A DNA stretch of 64,000 nt from Shinisaurus crocodilurus. Taxonomy: Eukaryota; Chordata; Lepidosauria; Squamata; Shinisauridae. The stretch's first letter is position 1; every line of letters begins with the position of its first letter. The translations under genes and the position numbers were made by a program. The notes under the pieces are model-generated. The model made no database searches and had not been told where the DNA came from. It worked only from the letters and a program-made list of their open reading frames with translations. Shown here one piece after another: positions 21,379-30,953 of this stretch. The stretch lies in assembly GCA_021292165.1 (NCBI GenBank), contig CM037880.1, positions 210,318,942 through 210,382,941 of the forward strand. Direction: 5' to 3'.

Positions 21379-21755
21379 ACGATGTTGGCAGCAACTGCAG
21401 GCAGCGACTCCTCTCACTCACTCACTCACTCTCACACACACACTTACTTCAGCACAAGGAGGAGAAGCACGAGGCGAAGGAGGTGCGATGTTTACTGCAA
21501 CTGCAGGCAGCGGCTCCTTCTCAAGGCTCACGTGGTGCTTTGTGGGTAACAGGCACGTGTGGGTGCGCGCGCACTCTCTCCTTCTCCAGCAATCAGCTTG
21601 CAAGCGCCTGGTAACGCAGCGAAATACCCACCCCTCCCTCCTCCTCCCTCCTCCTCCCTCCGTCCAGTATAGTCGCTTCCACCCTGGCTGGCGACCCCCC
21701 AGAAAACACATGGCGACCCCCTTGGGGGTCACGACCCCCAGGTTGGAGAACGTTG

Positions 21756-21763
21756 TAGTAGAG
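21756..21763. repeat. 8-bp target-site duplication, right
   Basis: TAGTAGAG, identical to 19672-19679. Confidence 0.93.
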
Positions 21764-23454
21764 GGTGTATTTTCTAAGCAAAACAGTCTTCCTATGGTAG
21801 ATTTCTACCCTACACTGGGCAGTATCAAACACTGCCATGGCACTAGCAGAAATCAATGCTAGTGCAACAGGAAGCTAGCACTTCCTAGGGCAACCGGATA
21901 TTACCTCAAACGACCACTTCCAGCATGTGACAAATGAGTTGAGCTTGCAGAAGGGAGCTCTGTTGATTCGTTCCATTGCAGAAGTGAATTCTGGGCTAGT
22001 TTTCAGAGTTGTGCTAGCTTCCCATTGTGCTATCATTCATTTCTGCTAGTGCAACACATTTAGTGCTGGTGGACTGCCAGGATTGGATACTGCCCAATAG
22101 ATTTTCTCGGATTCAGTTGGTTCCTTAGGAACTGTTTTCCATACACTTCCTCATAGAAAGATGAAAGTTAGTGTCCTCACCACTCAGTACTCTTAGCCAA
22201 GGGTTAAGAATTTGATCAATTCAAATGTGGTATTTCAGACCAGGTTCTCTATTTTTTTCCGCAGAGTAAAGTGGAGGAAAATGATTCCTACTCAGCACTG
22301 CCTTTCATTATCAAATAATTTATCCCTATGAAGGGGTCCATAAATCATTCTGAGAGAAGGCAGCCGTCAAGAGGTAATTGTGGCAAAAATGTACAGCTTA
22401 TAAGGTCCTAATAGGAAAGAATGTACACTACATTTGCAGTTGAAGGCACTTATACTGGTAGAGAAAGAAAAGTAATTATCCTTGCAAATCTAGCAATGGT
22501 ATCCCTTCCCACCCCCACAGACACGGCACTATATCTTCAGATGTTTTAAAAATAGATGCTAGACAATACAATCTAGAACTTCAACATGAAATTGAAGGAA
22601 GAATAAGCCAACACCTATTTATGTATATAGTCGCAACGCGGAATAGTCTGTGCAATCTGTTTAGCAGCTCTTGATGTCATAAGGAATGTTTTCCCCGTCA
22701 CATACCACATCAAAAGCCTCAGATAATCTCTATCATAGTCTGGTTTCTTCCATCAGTTAGGCAATTCAGGCCACATTGTTCAAATGTCCAATGTCAATCT
22801 CCCCAAGATGATCTTTTCTGGCAAAGACAGACATTGTGAATTGGTGGTTGGGTGTGTATCTCTGCTCGGTCATATTACAGATGGGGAAATGGAGGCACAC
22901 CACTATGGAAAGAAAAATAGAACAATCTCTTAACTTTGTCTGGCTGTTAAGTAATCCATGTAGCATTTCTACATTGGCTGCATAACCTTTGACTTCTTCT
23001 TGACTTACCTTTAAAACTAAGTCTAAGCCCTTCTATATATCTATCCTCTGCTATCCTTGCCTCAACCATCTCTTGCCCCCCCCTCCGTTTGTTACGTGAT
23101 GTGCTGTCATTGATTAGATCCATGTACGAAGTTCCTCAAGCTCCAATGAGACTGCTTATAAGGAATCTTTAGATACTGGCAAATAGAGCTTCTATGGCTA
23201 AGAAGGCAATTCCCAATCCCACCCAAAGAAATCCACACTCAGACACCGTTGAAAAGGATAATGCCACAATGGCACATTTATTGAGGTTTACACAGAGATT
23301 TAAATACACAAGCTGATTTTGGTAGAATTACCTGAGCAAATGTGTTTGTTAACATTTAGACCAATTGGGGATGCAGCAGCCTTCACTGAGTTGTGTCTTG
23401 ATGGGAAAATGAGTTGCATTCTCAGCGAAGATGAACTCCAGGCCTACAAGTCTT
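21764..23454. other. Unique sequence, no gene recognised
   Basis: At 21800-22090 there are several CTAGTGCAAC and TTGCACTAGC-like words that look like a worn inverted repeat. The rest shows no repeat family or protein domain. Confidence 0.4.
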
Positions 23455-24104
23455 GAGAGCCAGTGAGGCACAGTGGTTAGACTGTCGGACTGGGACTCGG
23501 GTAGAGATGGTCATGAACCTGAGGGGGCTCGCCTCTCTGCCGCCGGGACTCTCCACGGCGGCGGGGCCCCCCTCGGTCTTCCGGGGGCATGGAGCAGTTC
23601 TCCGCGCTGCGCGAGCCGCCGGTGCTGGTCCCGTCACGTCACATTCGGCCCCGTAAGTGATGCAACGGGACCCTACGCAGGCTCAGTACATCACGCGGGG
23701 GGCCCAGCACGCCTGCGCAGGGTCCCGTCGCGTCGCTTCCGGTGCCGGATGTGACGTGACGTGACTGGCACGGGCGGCACAGGTGGTTCGCCGCGGAGAG
23801 GTGAGCTGCCGCTGAACCCAGGTAGGCCCATGCGAGCCCCGCGCAGACATGAGCAGGGCCGATTTCGGCCCGCTACACCCGCACTAAGCGAACAGTTACA
23901 TCCCTAGCTCAGGAGATCCGGGTTCTAGTCCCCGCTTGGCCATGAAACTCACTGGGTGACTTTGGGCCAGTCGCTGACTCTCAGTCTAACCTAACTCACA
24001 GGGTTGCTGTGAGGATAAAATGGAGAGGAGGAGGAGGATTATGTAAGCCACCTTGGGTTCCTTGAAGGAAAAAAAGGTGAGGTAGAAATATATTAAATAA
24101 ATAG
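23455..24104 (+). mobile_element. tRNA-headed SINE (family A), plus strand, split by a foldback element
   Basis: The head (GAGCCAGTGAGGCACAGTGG, then GACTGTCGGACTGGGACTCG) ends at 23501. The SINE resumes at about 23914 with AGATCCGGGTTCTAGTCCCC and continues to AAGCCACCTTGGGTTCC and a TTAAATAAATAG tail. Removing 23502-23913 restores the family sequence without a gap. Confidence 0.92.
23502..23906. mobile_element. GC-rich foldback element with TAGGGATG-type ends
   Basis: The left end is TAGAGATGG and the right end is GTTACATCCCTA. The interior is GC- and CpG-rich and imperfectly palindromic: CTGGTCCCGTCACGTCACAT in the left half is mirrored by GTGACGTGACGTGACTGGCAC in the right half. The insertion splits a SINE. 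The flanks GACTCGGG and GCTCAGG look like a duplicated target with transitions. The right end matches the insert in the chimeric MITEs at 48523 and 50493. Confidence 0.8.
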
Positions 24105-24255
24105 TTTTTGAGATTGCTGGAAGGAGTCTCCCTGAGGCTTGAAGCACTAATACATGCAAACAGAAAGAGGGGTAAGAAGGGGTGAGGGCTATAATTTATA
24201 CTAAGAACCTCCAAGAGCAATATAACTTTCCTTGGGCTGAAGTCCTTTCCTGCAC

Positions 24256-25165
24256 CCTATAGTAGGTGATCACTCGTGACCGAGTAAGATTGTCTTCCAG
24301 GATAAAGTTACAAAAAGAAAATTATAAAAAGAGGAAATTCTAAAAAATTGTGTAGGCTCTAGCGATGGGTCCGTAAGTGACTGTGGAGGCCAATTCTAGA
24401 TCCACACAGCTTCCCACAGTGAGGACACAGGTTACCAGATGGAAGATGGTCCTGTAAAGGATTCATTTGACGTGCTTTTCGCTTAGCACGTTTCTCCCTT
24501 TCACCTTGCACTCGGGCTTCTTCAAAGTCCATGGAACCTTTGTGAAAGGCCAACCTCCATTTAGATCATTCATTGGCCAGAGCTTCCCAGTTTTCGATGT
24601 TTATATTGCATTTTTTTAGATTAGCCTTAAGAACATCTTTAAACCTCTTATACTGACCACCAATATTCCGCTTTCCATCCTTGAGTTGGGAATAAAGTAA
24701 CTGCTTTGGGAGACGGCAGTCAGACATTCGAACAAAATGACCGGTCCATTGAAGTTGGCGTTGAAGGATCATTTTTTCAACGCTAGTAGTCTTTGCTTCT
24801 TCCAGTACACTGACATTTGTTCGCCAATCTTCCCAAGTAATTCGCAGGATTTTCTGGACGCAATGTTGATGAAATCTTTCAAGGAAGTGGAAATGACGTT
24901 TATGGATAGTCCATGTTTCGCAGGCATACAATAAGGTTGGCACCCTCTCGCCGGATTGTCACCTTGAAGGTGAGTGGGCTTGCGTGTTCCGATGAACCCT
25001 GTGAGCAATGCCATCGGGAGCTATGTACTCCCAGTAGGGTCACCCATGGCAGTAAGGTCCAGGGAGAGGAACCAGACAAAGAACGATCCAAAACATAAAG
25101 TCCTCAGTGGCAAAACAGGCGGAAGATAATTAAACCTAAATTACAATGGCTGTGAAGAATTAAGC
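24256..25165 (-). pseudogene. LINE C-terminal region with C2H2 finger, minus strand
   Basis: Two minus-strand frames joined by a frameshift near 24555 encode the end of a non-LTR polymerase ORF. The first (24943-24566) opens with MPTLLYACETWTIHKRHFHF and has a QRQLQWTGHFVRMSDCRLPK block and a GQYKRFKDVLKANLKKC block. The second (24553-24359) ends in LCPHCGKLCGSRIGLHSHLR, a C-x2-C-x12-H-x3-H finger. The CETWT...RQL.W.GH.xRM.D.R.PK pattern is that of a LINE reverse-transcriptase C-terminus. The clade is uncertain. The 3' end (TAGGTGATCACTCGTGACCG) is shared with 34712-35080 and 8140-8344. Confidence 0.85.
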
Positions 25166-25429
25166 CTGTACACTAGCAAGCATTGCATCTCCTGGTCTCA
25201 GTTGAAGAGGAAGAAAAAACAAGAAGCCTTGACTATGGGAGGCAAGGCACCCAATGATAGCCCCTTGCTCTGCAAGCAAGGAGCCTAGCGATTTCAGGGG
25301 GAAGGAGGCTAGTCCTTCAGTGAATTCAGCATGGAGCCTTTCCTCTTGGATTAGAGACTCAGTGATTTCAGCAGCAGCAGTTTAGCCATTTAAACTCTTT
25401 TAAATCTTGTATATTGAAATTAGTGGTGG
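25166..25429. other. Unique sequence
   Basis: Nothing recognised. Confidence 0.4.
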
Positions 25430-25581
25430 GCACACATCCCTAATTGAAGTGTCATGCTGTATTTTACTGTATCTGAATTTTATGCTGTATTTTATTATTG
25501 TGTTTGTGTCTTGTGTTTTGTGAATTGCTGTAAACCACCCAGTGAGCTTCAGATATTGGGCAATATAGAAAGGAAATAAAT
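25430..25581 (+). mobile_element. LINE/SINE 3' tail (L2-like), plus strand
   Basis: It contains AATTGCTGTAAACCACCCAG, then AGATATTGGGCAATATAG and GGAAATAAATC. This is the tail layout 'TGTAAACCGCCC...GGGCGGTATA' of L2-like elements. Confidence 0.6.
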
Positions 25582-25622
25582 CAGATGATGATGATGATGA
25601 TGATGATGATGGTGATGATGAT
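25582..25622. repeat. (GAT)n microsatellite
   Basis: About 13 GAT/ATG units with one change, grown from the LINE tail. Confidence 0.95.
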
Positions 25623-26283
25623 AGCACTAGCAGCAACAACAACTTTGATGAACCAGACAATGTCCACAAGCACTGGAAATGGTGCAACTTGCTATGGGAG
25701 AAAGAGCCCTTTATCCTGTGACAAAAGAGGGTGCTTGAGGATGATGTCTCTACTTGCTGGGAACAAAAGTTCTACTGTGTCCTTCCTGGTATCTCCATTC
25801 TGTTAACAAAAAATGACCTTTCATGCTACAGGCTGTCTTAACAACACATGCCAAGGCTGGAAAGCAAGGATAGGAGCCCACTGCAGCTCAGCGACCTTAC
25901 TAGATATATCACTCTTACTTTTCAGCACTTTCGTGTTCTGCTCAGTTTCTACCCTGACCTTTGCCTTTGGGGAATGCAGTTTAGGAAGTCCATTAGAAAC
26001 TGGACTTGCTTGATCTAGTCTTACATGATGGCTGCCAACCCCATTCCTGTGGCTTTCTCCCACCTTTGCTGAAGCTGGGGATGAAGACGCCTGGCTTATT
26101 CGCTTTGGAGTCAATACTGTTCACTCAAAAGAGAGCTGCTTTCATAACACTTTCCTCAGTTGTTATCTTCCATAGTTTAAAAATTTGGATCATAAGAACC
26201 TTGGGTGCGGCCTGCCTTTTTTTACTTATACAGGGACCTCCAGAAGATAGGAAATGGCTTGAAAGCTACCATTCCTGGAGTTC
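25623..26283. other. Unique sequence, no gene recognised
   Basis: Opposed open frames at 25821-26114 minus and 26006-26368 plus have no domain. Confidence 0.4.
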
Positions 26284-26291
26284 CATTAGAT
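26284..26291. repeat. 8-bp target-site duplication, left
   Basis: CATTAGAT, repeated exactly at 27971-27978. Confidence 0.93.
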
Positions 26292-26399
26292 CAGGGGTCT
26301 TCAAACTACAGCCCGTGGGCCGGATCCGACCCAGCGTGCCCTTCCATCCGGCCCGGCGGCCGATCTAGGCTCCGTGCAGTAGGCCCGAACTAGGCCCAC

Positions 26400-26945
26400 C
26401 CATGTCCGTGCGGGCTTGCCAATAGTTCTTCGCTCTCTGCGGCGAGCCGGCTGCGGTGCCCGCGCTGGTCCCGTCGCGTCACTTCTGGTGCAGCGGAAGT
26501 GACCTGACGGGACCCTGCTCCGTCACGCTGGACCCCTGCGCTCTGTTTTTGGCGGGGGAAACCAGGGCAACAGGGCTGTTTAAGCCCTGTTGCCCTGGTT
26601 CCCCCCGCCAAAAACAGAGTGTGGGGGTCCAGCACGATGGACGTGACGCAACGGGGATGGGCGGCGGCGGTTCCAGTGGCAGCGGGTGCAGCAGCCAGCA
26701 GGTACATCGGTGGCACGTCCGGCGGCAGCGGGTGCAGGTACAGTGGCGGTGGCGGGTCCAGTGGTGGCAGGGGGAGGGGGGGTTGGTCCACCCAGGCGTC
26801 CAGCGGTGGCTGGTCCACCCAGGCGTCCAGCGGCGGCGGCGGCTCGAGCAGCGCGGAGAACGCTCTGTGCCTCTCAGAAGAGCGGGATTGGGCCGCCGCT
26901 GCGGAGAACATCGGGCCCAGGTAGGGCCTAAAGTACATCCCTAGG
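26400..26945. mobile_element. GC-rich foldback element nested in the hAT
   Basis: Hairpins: GGTCCCGTCGCGTCACTTC with GAAGTGACCTGACGGGACC (26467-26514), and a longer one at 26527-26633. A short tandem repeat (GGTCCACCCAGGCGTCCAGC, two units at about 26785-26832) follows. The right end reads GTACATCCCTA. The TCCCGTCRCGTCAC module is shared with 23502-23906. The left end is not clear. Confidence 0.65.
26527..26633. repeat. Long hairpin, arms about 48 bp
   Basis: The left arm GCTGGACCCCTGCGCTCTGT continues to CAACAGGGC. The right arm GCCCTGTTG continues to ACAGAGTGTGGGGGTCCAGC. The arms are nearly complementary around a small loop at about 26577-26583. Confidence 0.93.
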
Positions 26946-27157
26946 TCTGGGGGGGTGGGCTGTGTGTGTGCCTGGTGGTGGGCCGCCTCTCAGCTGATTT
27001 CTTGCTAGGCGGCCGCTTCTCAGCTGTTGGCAGCCGCTCGGCAGTACTACGACGCCATTGGTGCTGGGCTGAGGCCCTGCTACTGCTGCTGCACCACGTG
27101 GACGCCTGCCTAGAGAAAATTTTAGAATCAATTTAGGTTACTTCTGCAAAATTGTTT

Positions 27158-27308
27158 GACTGGGACTCGGGAGATCCGGGTTCTAGTCCCCACTCAGCCA
27201 TGAAGCTCACTGGGTGACTTTGGGCCAGTCACTGACTCTCAGTTTAACCTACCGCACAGGGTTATTGTGAGGATAAAATAGAGAGGAGGAAGATTATGTA
27301 AGCCACCT
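27158..27308 (+). mobile_element. tRNA-headed SINE (family A), 5'- and 3'-incomplete
   Basis: From GACTGGGACTCGGGAGATCC through GATTATGTAAGCCACCT. The first 30-odd bases of the head and the tail are missing. A minus-oriented head (CCACTATGCCACACTGGCTC) appears at about 27396-27418. Confidence 0.85.
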
Positions 27309-27827
27309 ACATAATGGTGGGGGAGATGCGATGGGGGAGACACAGCAGAGCCGGCGGTGGCGGGGCGTTTGCTGCACAGAGCCCAGTGAGCCTAACCACT
27401 ATGCCACACTGGCTCTCACTATGTTCTCTGGGTACCAGGTCTTCCTGACCTACCCCAGGGAATGGGTTTGTACTTTTAAGGCTGTGATCCTTTGTAAACT
27501 TATCTGGGGTGAAAGTCTCCTTGAATTCAGTGAAACTTACTTCCAAGTAGACATGCATAAGATGAGGCTGTAAGGCTGCAGTCTTATGCATATTTATGTG
27601 GAACAAAGTTGCAGGATGTGGACCACCAGCTCTGTGGCTGGTAAACACTGCTCATCACTCATACTAAAAATATTGTATTGTTTTTTCCTGTTTTTTTGCA
27701 CTACAAGTAAGATATGTGCAGTGTGCAAATCAAGCCTTTCTATACCTTTTTAAAATTTAATGTATTTCAGTTTTAGACAGCAAATTAATTTATAATTTAT
27801 AATTAATGTATAATAACTTTCCATTTT

Positions 27828-27872
27828 ATCAAGTAAAAAAAAAGGCCCCGGGTCCTTTTTTTTTTACTTGAT
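27828..27872. repeat. A/T hairpin with GGCC core
   Basis: ATCAAGTAAAAAAAAAGG and CCTTTTTTTTTTACTTGAT are inverted copies around CCCGGGT, in the right arm of the hAT. Confidence 0.9.
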
Positions 27873-27970
27873 CCATTCGTTCATATTTTTTTCAAACTAT
27901 AGTCTGCCCCCCCCCAACAATCTGAGGGACAATGAACTGGCCCCCTGTTTAAAAAGTTTGAGGACCCCTG

Positions 27971-27978
27971 CATTAGAT
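27971..27978. repeat. 8-bp target-site duplication, right
   Basis: CATTAGAT, identical to 26284-26291. Confidence 0.93.
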
Positions 27979-28093
27979 GCTTTCTGGAAATGATGCTGGT
28001 GGCTGTCATTCTTCCCCTTCACCTGCTTACCACCTACCAAGGATATGTAAAGTATAACTTCAGTGATATCCCACAGAACAGGGATGGGGGGCA

Positions 28094-28098
<5 letters not shown>

Positions 28099-28132
<34 letters not shown>
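28099..28132. repeat. (TA)n microsatellite
   Basis: About 16 AT units. Confidence 0.95.
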
Positions 28133-28135
<3 letters not shown>

Positions 28136-28196
28136 AAGGCATCTGTACCAGTTATGCAGCACCAATAGGGTCAGGATTAGTTTGCTTGAAAGCTAA

Positions 28197-28454
28197 TTTT
28201 ATTTATTTTATTTTTATTTATTTAATTATATTTATACCCCGCCTTTTTTCCTGCAAGGAACCCAAGGCGGCTTACATAATCCTTCTCCCCCTCCTCTCCA
28301 TTTTATCCTCACAACAACCCTGTGAGGTAGGTTAGGCTGAGAGTCAGTGACTGGCCCAAAGTCACCCAGTGAGTTTCATGGCCGAACGGGGACTAGAACC
28401 CGGATCTCCCAAGTCCCAGTCCAACACTCACCACTACACCACACTGGCTCTCAA
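28197..28454 (-). mobile_element. tRNA-headed SINE (family A), minus strand, near full length
   Basis: TTTATTTA-rich tail, TATACCCCGCCTTTTTTCC, and a complete head ending ACACCACACTGGCTCTC. One of the best-preserved copies. Confidence 0.93.
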
Positions 28455-29411
28455 TTTTGACCCCTATGGCATTACGTAGCCACTATAGATGCCATTATTT
28501 TTTTATTTTTTTCACCAATTTTAGGGCCAGCAGGGGCAGTGGGGGTCACAGGGGGGAGTGGGGGCAAGAGGGGGTGGCAGGGGCCACATGCATCCCACAG
28601 GCCACATGTTGCCCACCCCTGCCATAAAAGAAGCCATCGTTTGAGCATCAACAACCCAGTTACATGGAAACTAAAAGGAAGTGCATGAGAATCAGTGTTG
28701 AAAACATCATCTCACGATTAATGCTATAATCTGGAGGAACTGTTCAGTGAGAAAACATAATTCAGTAGCATTTATAGACTACTGGAAGGCCTTTGATTCC
28801 ATGCTAGACCCCTGGCTATGTTTAAGTATTCCGGGAGTACAAAACACATCTTGCTACAATGGAACACGTTTATAAAACTGGACAACATGCATATAAATAT
28901 TACTTAGAACAAAGGGGATATTTATGATGGGGACTCTCTGAGCACAGTATGGTTTCATCTAGCTCTTGTACCACACTCAGCTCTACAAAATAGATGTAGC
29001 ACTTGTTACAGGCTCCAAAAAGGCAGAGAAAGAAGTAAATTCACACATCCCTTCTGTGAATAGATGGAAATATTATTAGCTGAAACGCCAACTAGACTTA
29101 AACCTTTTTTTAAAGCCACAATATATACCTGTCTGTCATTTCATCATAAGAAGTGTACAAATCTCCATGACTTGGATCCAGGAACTATTTTATCCATAGA
29201 AAGCACTTGATCCAGTAGAGGATTTCCACTGGTAGATTGCGGGAGGTGGTGAATATTGTCAGGAAGCCTACTATGTCCCTACCAAATCTGCTCCAGAGGG
29301 TTGGAAGAACCTGTGGAATACTATGGGGGCTGGTGCTGGGGACTTCAGGTGGAGAGGGGATTAGTGAAAATAGCCTCTCTCACCTGACCACCAGCTGAAG
29401 TGTTCTGAGTG
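28455..29411. other. Unique sequence, no gene recognised
   Basis: 28495-28620 is G-rich (GGGGGTGGCAGGGGCCAC) and ends in TTGCCCACCCCTG, which resembles a hAT right end (reverse complement CAGGGGTGGGCAA). No left partner was found. The remainder has no signature. Confidence 0.4.
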
Positions 29412-29412
29412 A

Positions 29413-29414
<2 letters not shown>

Positions 29415-29470
<56 letters not shown>

Positions 29471-29520
29471 TGTATCCCGCCTTTCTCACAACACTGGGAC
29501 CCAAGGCAGTGGGAGTCTTC
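29415..29520 (-). mobile_element. LINE/SINE 3' tail with (AAT)n(ATT)n
   Basis: AAT units pass into ATT units (29415-29471), followed by TATCCCGCCTTTCTCACAAC and ACCCAAGGCAGTGGG, a minus-strand retroelement tail. Confidence 0.6.
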
Positions 29521-29726
29521 CCACTGACAGGAGAAAACTCTTGATCTAAGGTTATGTAATTAAAGGTGAAAGTGAAGGTCTTCTACAACAGGAGGGTGCC
29601 TGGTAACTAATAGCTTATTGACATTTAGTACCGGTAATTCTATTTACATTTAACTGGGGATCAGTCAGAACAAGCAGTTATTCCAGTTGAATTTAAAATC
29701 CACTTAGCAAAATTCCTATAAGCAGT

Positions 29727-30953
29727 AGGGCGGGGGAGAAATTCATTTGGTTCACATTTTAATTTGAGTTTACCTAATTTTGCATTTTCAATCCTATATG
29801 CAAACTGAAACTCGGTTATCCTTCACAATTTCCAGTTCTCCAGATTTACAGTGGAGTTCTCCTATCAAAGCATATATAAAGACATGTGTGTATTATGGAA
29901 ATGTGGACACAAAATTACATGTATTAGTGAAAACAGCATTCAAAAATACATTAACAGCATTCAAAAATACAAGGAAACCAAATGCAGAGTTACAGAATGG
30001 GGGACACTTGGCTCAACATTACTACAAGTGAGAAAGATCTTGGAATTGTTGTAGATCACAAACTGAATATGAGCCAGCAACGTGATGTGGCTGCAAAAAA
30101 GGCAAATGCTATTTTGAGCTGCATTAATAGAAGCATAGCTTCCAAATCGTGGGAAGTGATAATTCCCCTTTACTCGGCACTGGTTAGGCCTCATCTTGAG
30201 TACTGCGTCCAGTTCTGGGCACTACATTTTAAGAAGGACGTAGACAAACTGGAGAAGGTTCAGAGGAGGGCAACAAGGATGATAAAGGGACTGGAAACAA
30301 GGCCCTATGAGGAGAGACTGAAAGAACTAGGCATGTTTAGCCCTCAGGAGAGGAGACTGGGGGGAGATATGATAGCACTCTTCCAGTACTTGAAGGGTTG
30401 TCACACAGAGGAGGGCCAGGATCTCTTCTCGATCATCCCAGTTTGCAGGACACTAAATAATGGGCTCAAGTTACAGGAACCCAGATTCCACCTAAACATC
30501 AGGAAACATTTCCTGACTGTTAGAGCAATAAGACAATGGAACCAACTATCTAGGGAGGTGGTGGGCTCTCCTACTCTGGAGGCATTCAAGGTGAAGCTGG
30601 ACAGCCATCTGTCAGGGATGCTTTGACTTGGATTCCTGCATTGAGCAGGGGGTTGGACTCAATGGCCTTATAGGCCCCTTCCAACTCTCCTTTTCTATGA
30701 TTCTATGATTATGTTCAGTAAATCACTTGCAACAGATGTGTATATTAGGCAAAACTGTGTATAAAATGCATATATTAGGAGAAATAGGCACCAAAATGCA
30801 TAAACATTCTTGTGAGGATTTAAAAGACCAAAAAAAAACAAACAAACAAACAAAAAAAACCCAAGCTCAAAGTTTGGGACAAACTGAATTTAAGACTGGG
30901 ACAATGAGAAATGGAGAAAAAGTGAAATTGACAAAACACAGAGCTGACCACTA
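29727..30953. repeat. AT-rich interspersed repeat (family F1), split by a CR1
   Basis: It begins TAGGGCGGGGGAGAAATTCA, a YAGGG-type end, with TTCACATTTTAATTTGAGTT and CAGTGGAGTTCTCC before about 29944. It resumes after 30711 with TGTGTATATTAGGCAAAAC and CTCAAAGTTTGGGACAAACT. It is the same family as 2220 and 18918. Confidence 0.7.
29945..30710 (+). pseudogene. CR1 LINE, 5'-truncated, near-intact reverse transcriptase C-terminus
   Basis: The plus strand is open to 30626. Blocks run [57 protein letters not shown]-like YEERLKELGMFSPQERRLGG, DMIALFQYLKG and RFHLNIRKHFLTVRAIRQWN, ending in LEAFKVKLDSHL. This is the textbook CR1 ORF2 C-terminus. The 3' untranslated part has TTGAGCAGGGGGTTGGACTC and ends in TTCTATGATTCTATGATT. 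The catalytic palm is missing. It inserted into an F1 repeat and is well preserved compared with the CR1 at 41 kb. Confidence 0.95.

Larger units (their letters stand above)
19680..21755. mobile_element. 2.1-kb composite hAT element
   Basis: The left end is CAGTGGTCCCCAACCTTTTT followed by GTCGCGACCCCC. The right end is GGTCACGACCCCCAGGTTGG followed by AGAACGTTG, its inverted partner. The flanks are a perfect TAGTAGAG duplication. This end type resembles Charlie/SPIN-like hATs (inference). No transposase frame is recognisable. Inside lie a minus-strand SINE (20103-20358) and a roughly 500-bp tandem duplication (20463-20886 and 20964-21378) rich in pyrimidine and CA runs. The long plus-strand open frame at 21143-21862 spans these simple repeats and crosses the right end, so it is not a gene. 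Confidence 0.92.
26292..27970. mobile_element. 1.7-kb composite hAT element
   Basis: The left end is CAGGGGTCTTCAAACTACAG. The right end is AAAAAGTTTGAGGACCCCTG. The flanks are a perfect CATTAGAT duplication. Nested inside are a GC-rich foldback segment (about 26400-26945), SINE pieces (27158-27308 plus and about 27388-27418 minus), a small MITE remnant (27475-27590) and an AT-rich right arm. No transposase frame is seen. The proline- and glycine-rich frames at 26390-26944 lie on opposite strands of the GC-rich palindromes and are not genes. Confidence 0.92.

Noticed and set aside
21143..21862. Long plus-strand open frame (239 codons)
   Set aside because: It runs through CA/TC microsatellites and C-runs, crosses the right end and TSD of a hAT, and has antisense frames open at the same place. 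This is composition, not a gene.
26390..26944. Proline- and glycine-rich frames on both strands
   Set aside because: They arise from GC-rich palindromes inside a nested foldback element. Frames in at least three registers are open at once.
28495..28620. hAT right end (TTGCCCACCCCTG)
   Set aside because: No left partner or duplication was found within reach, so I did not call an element.
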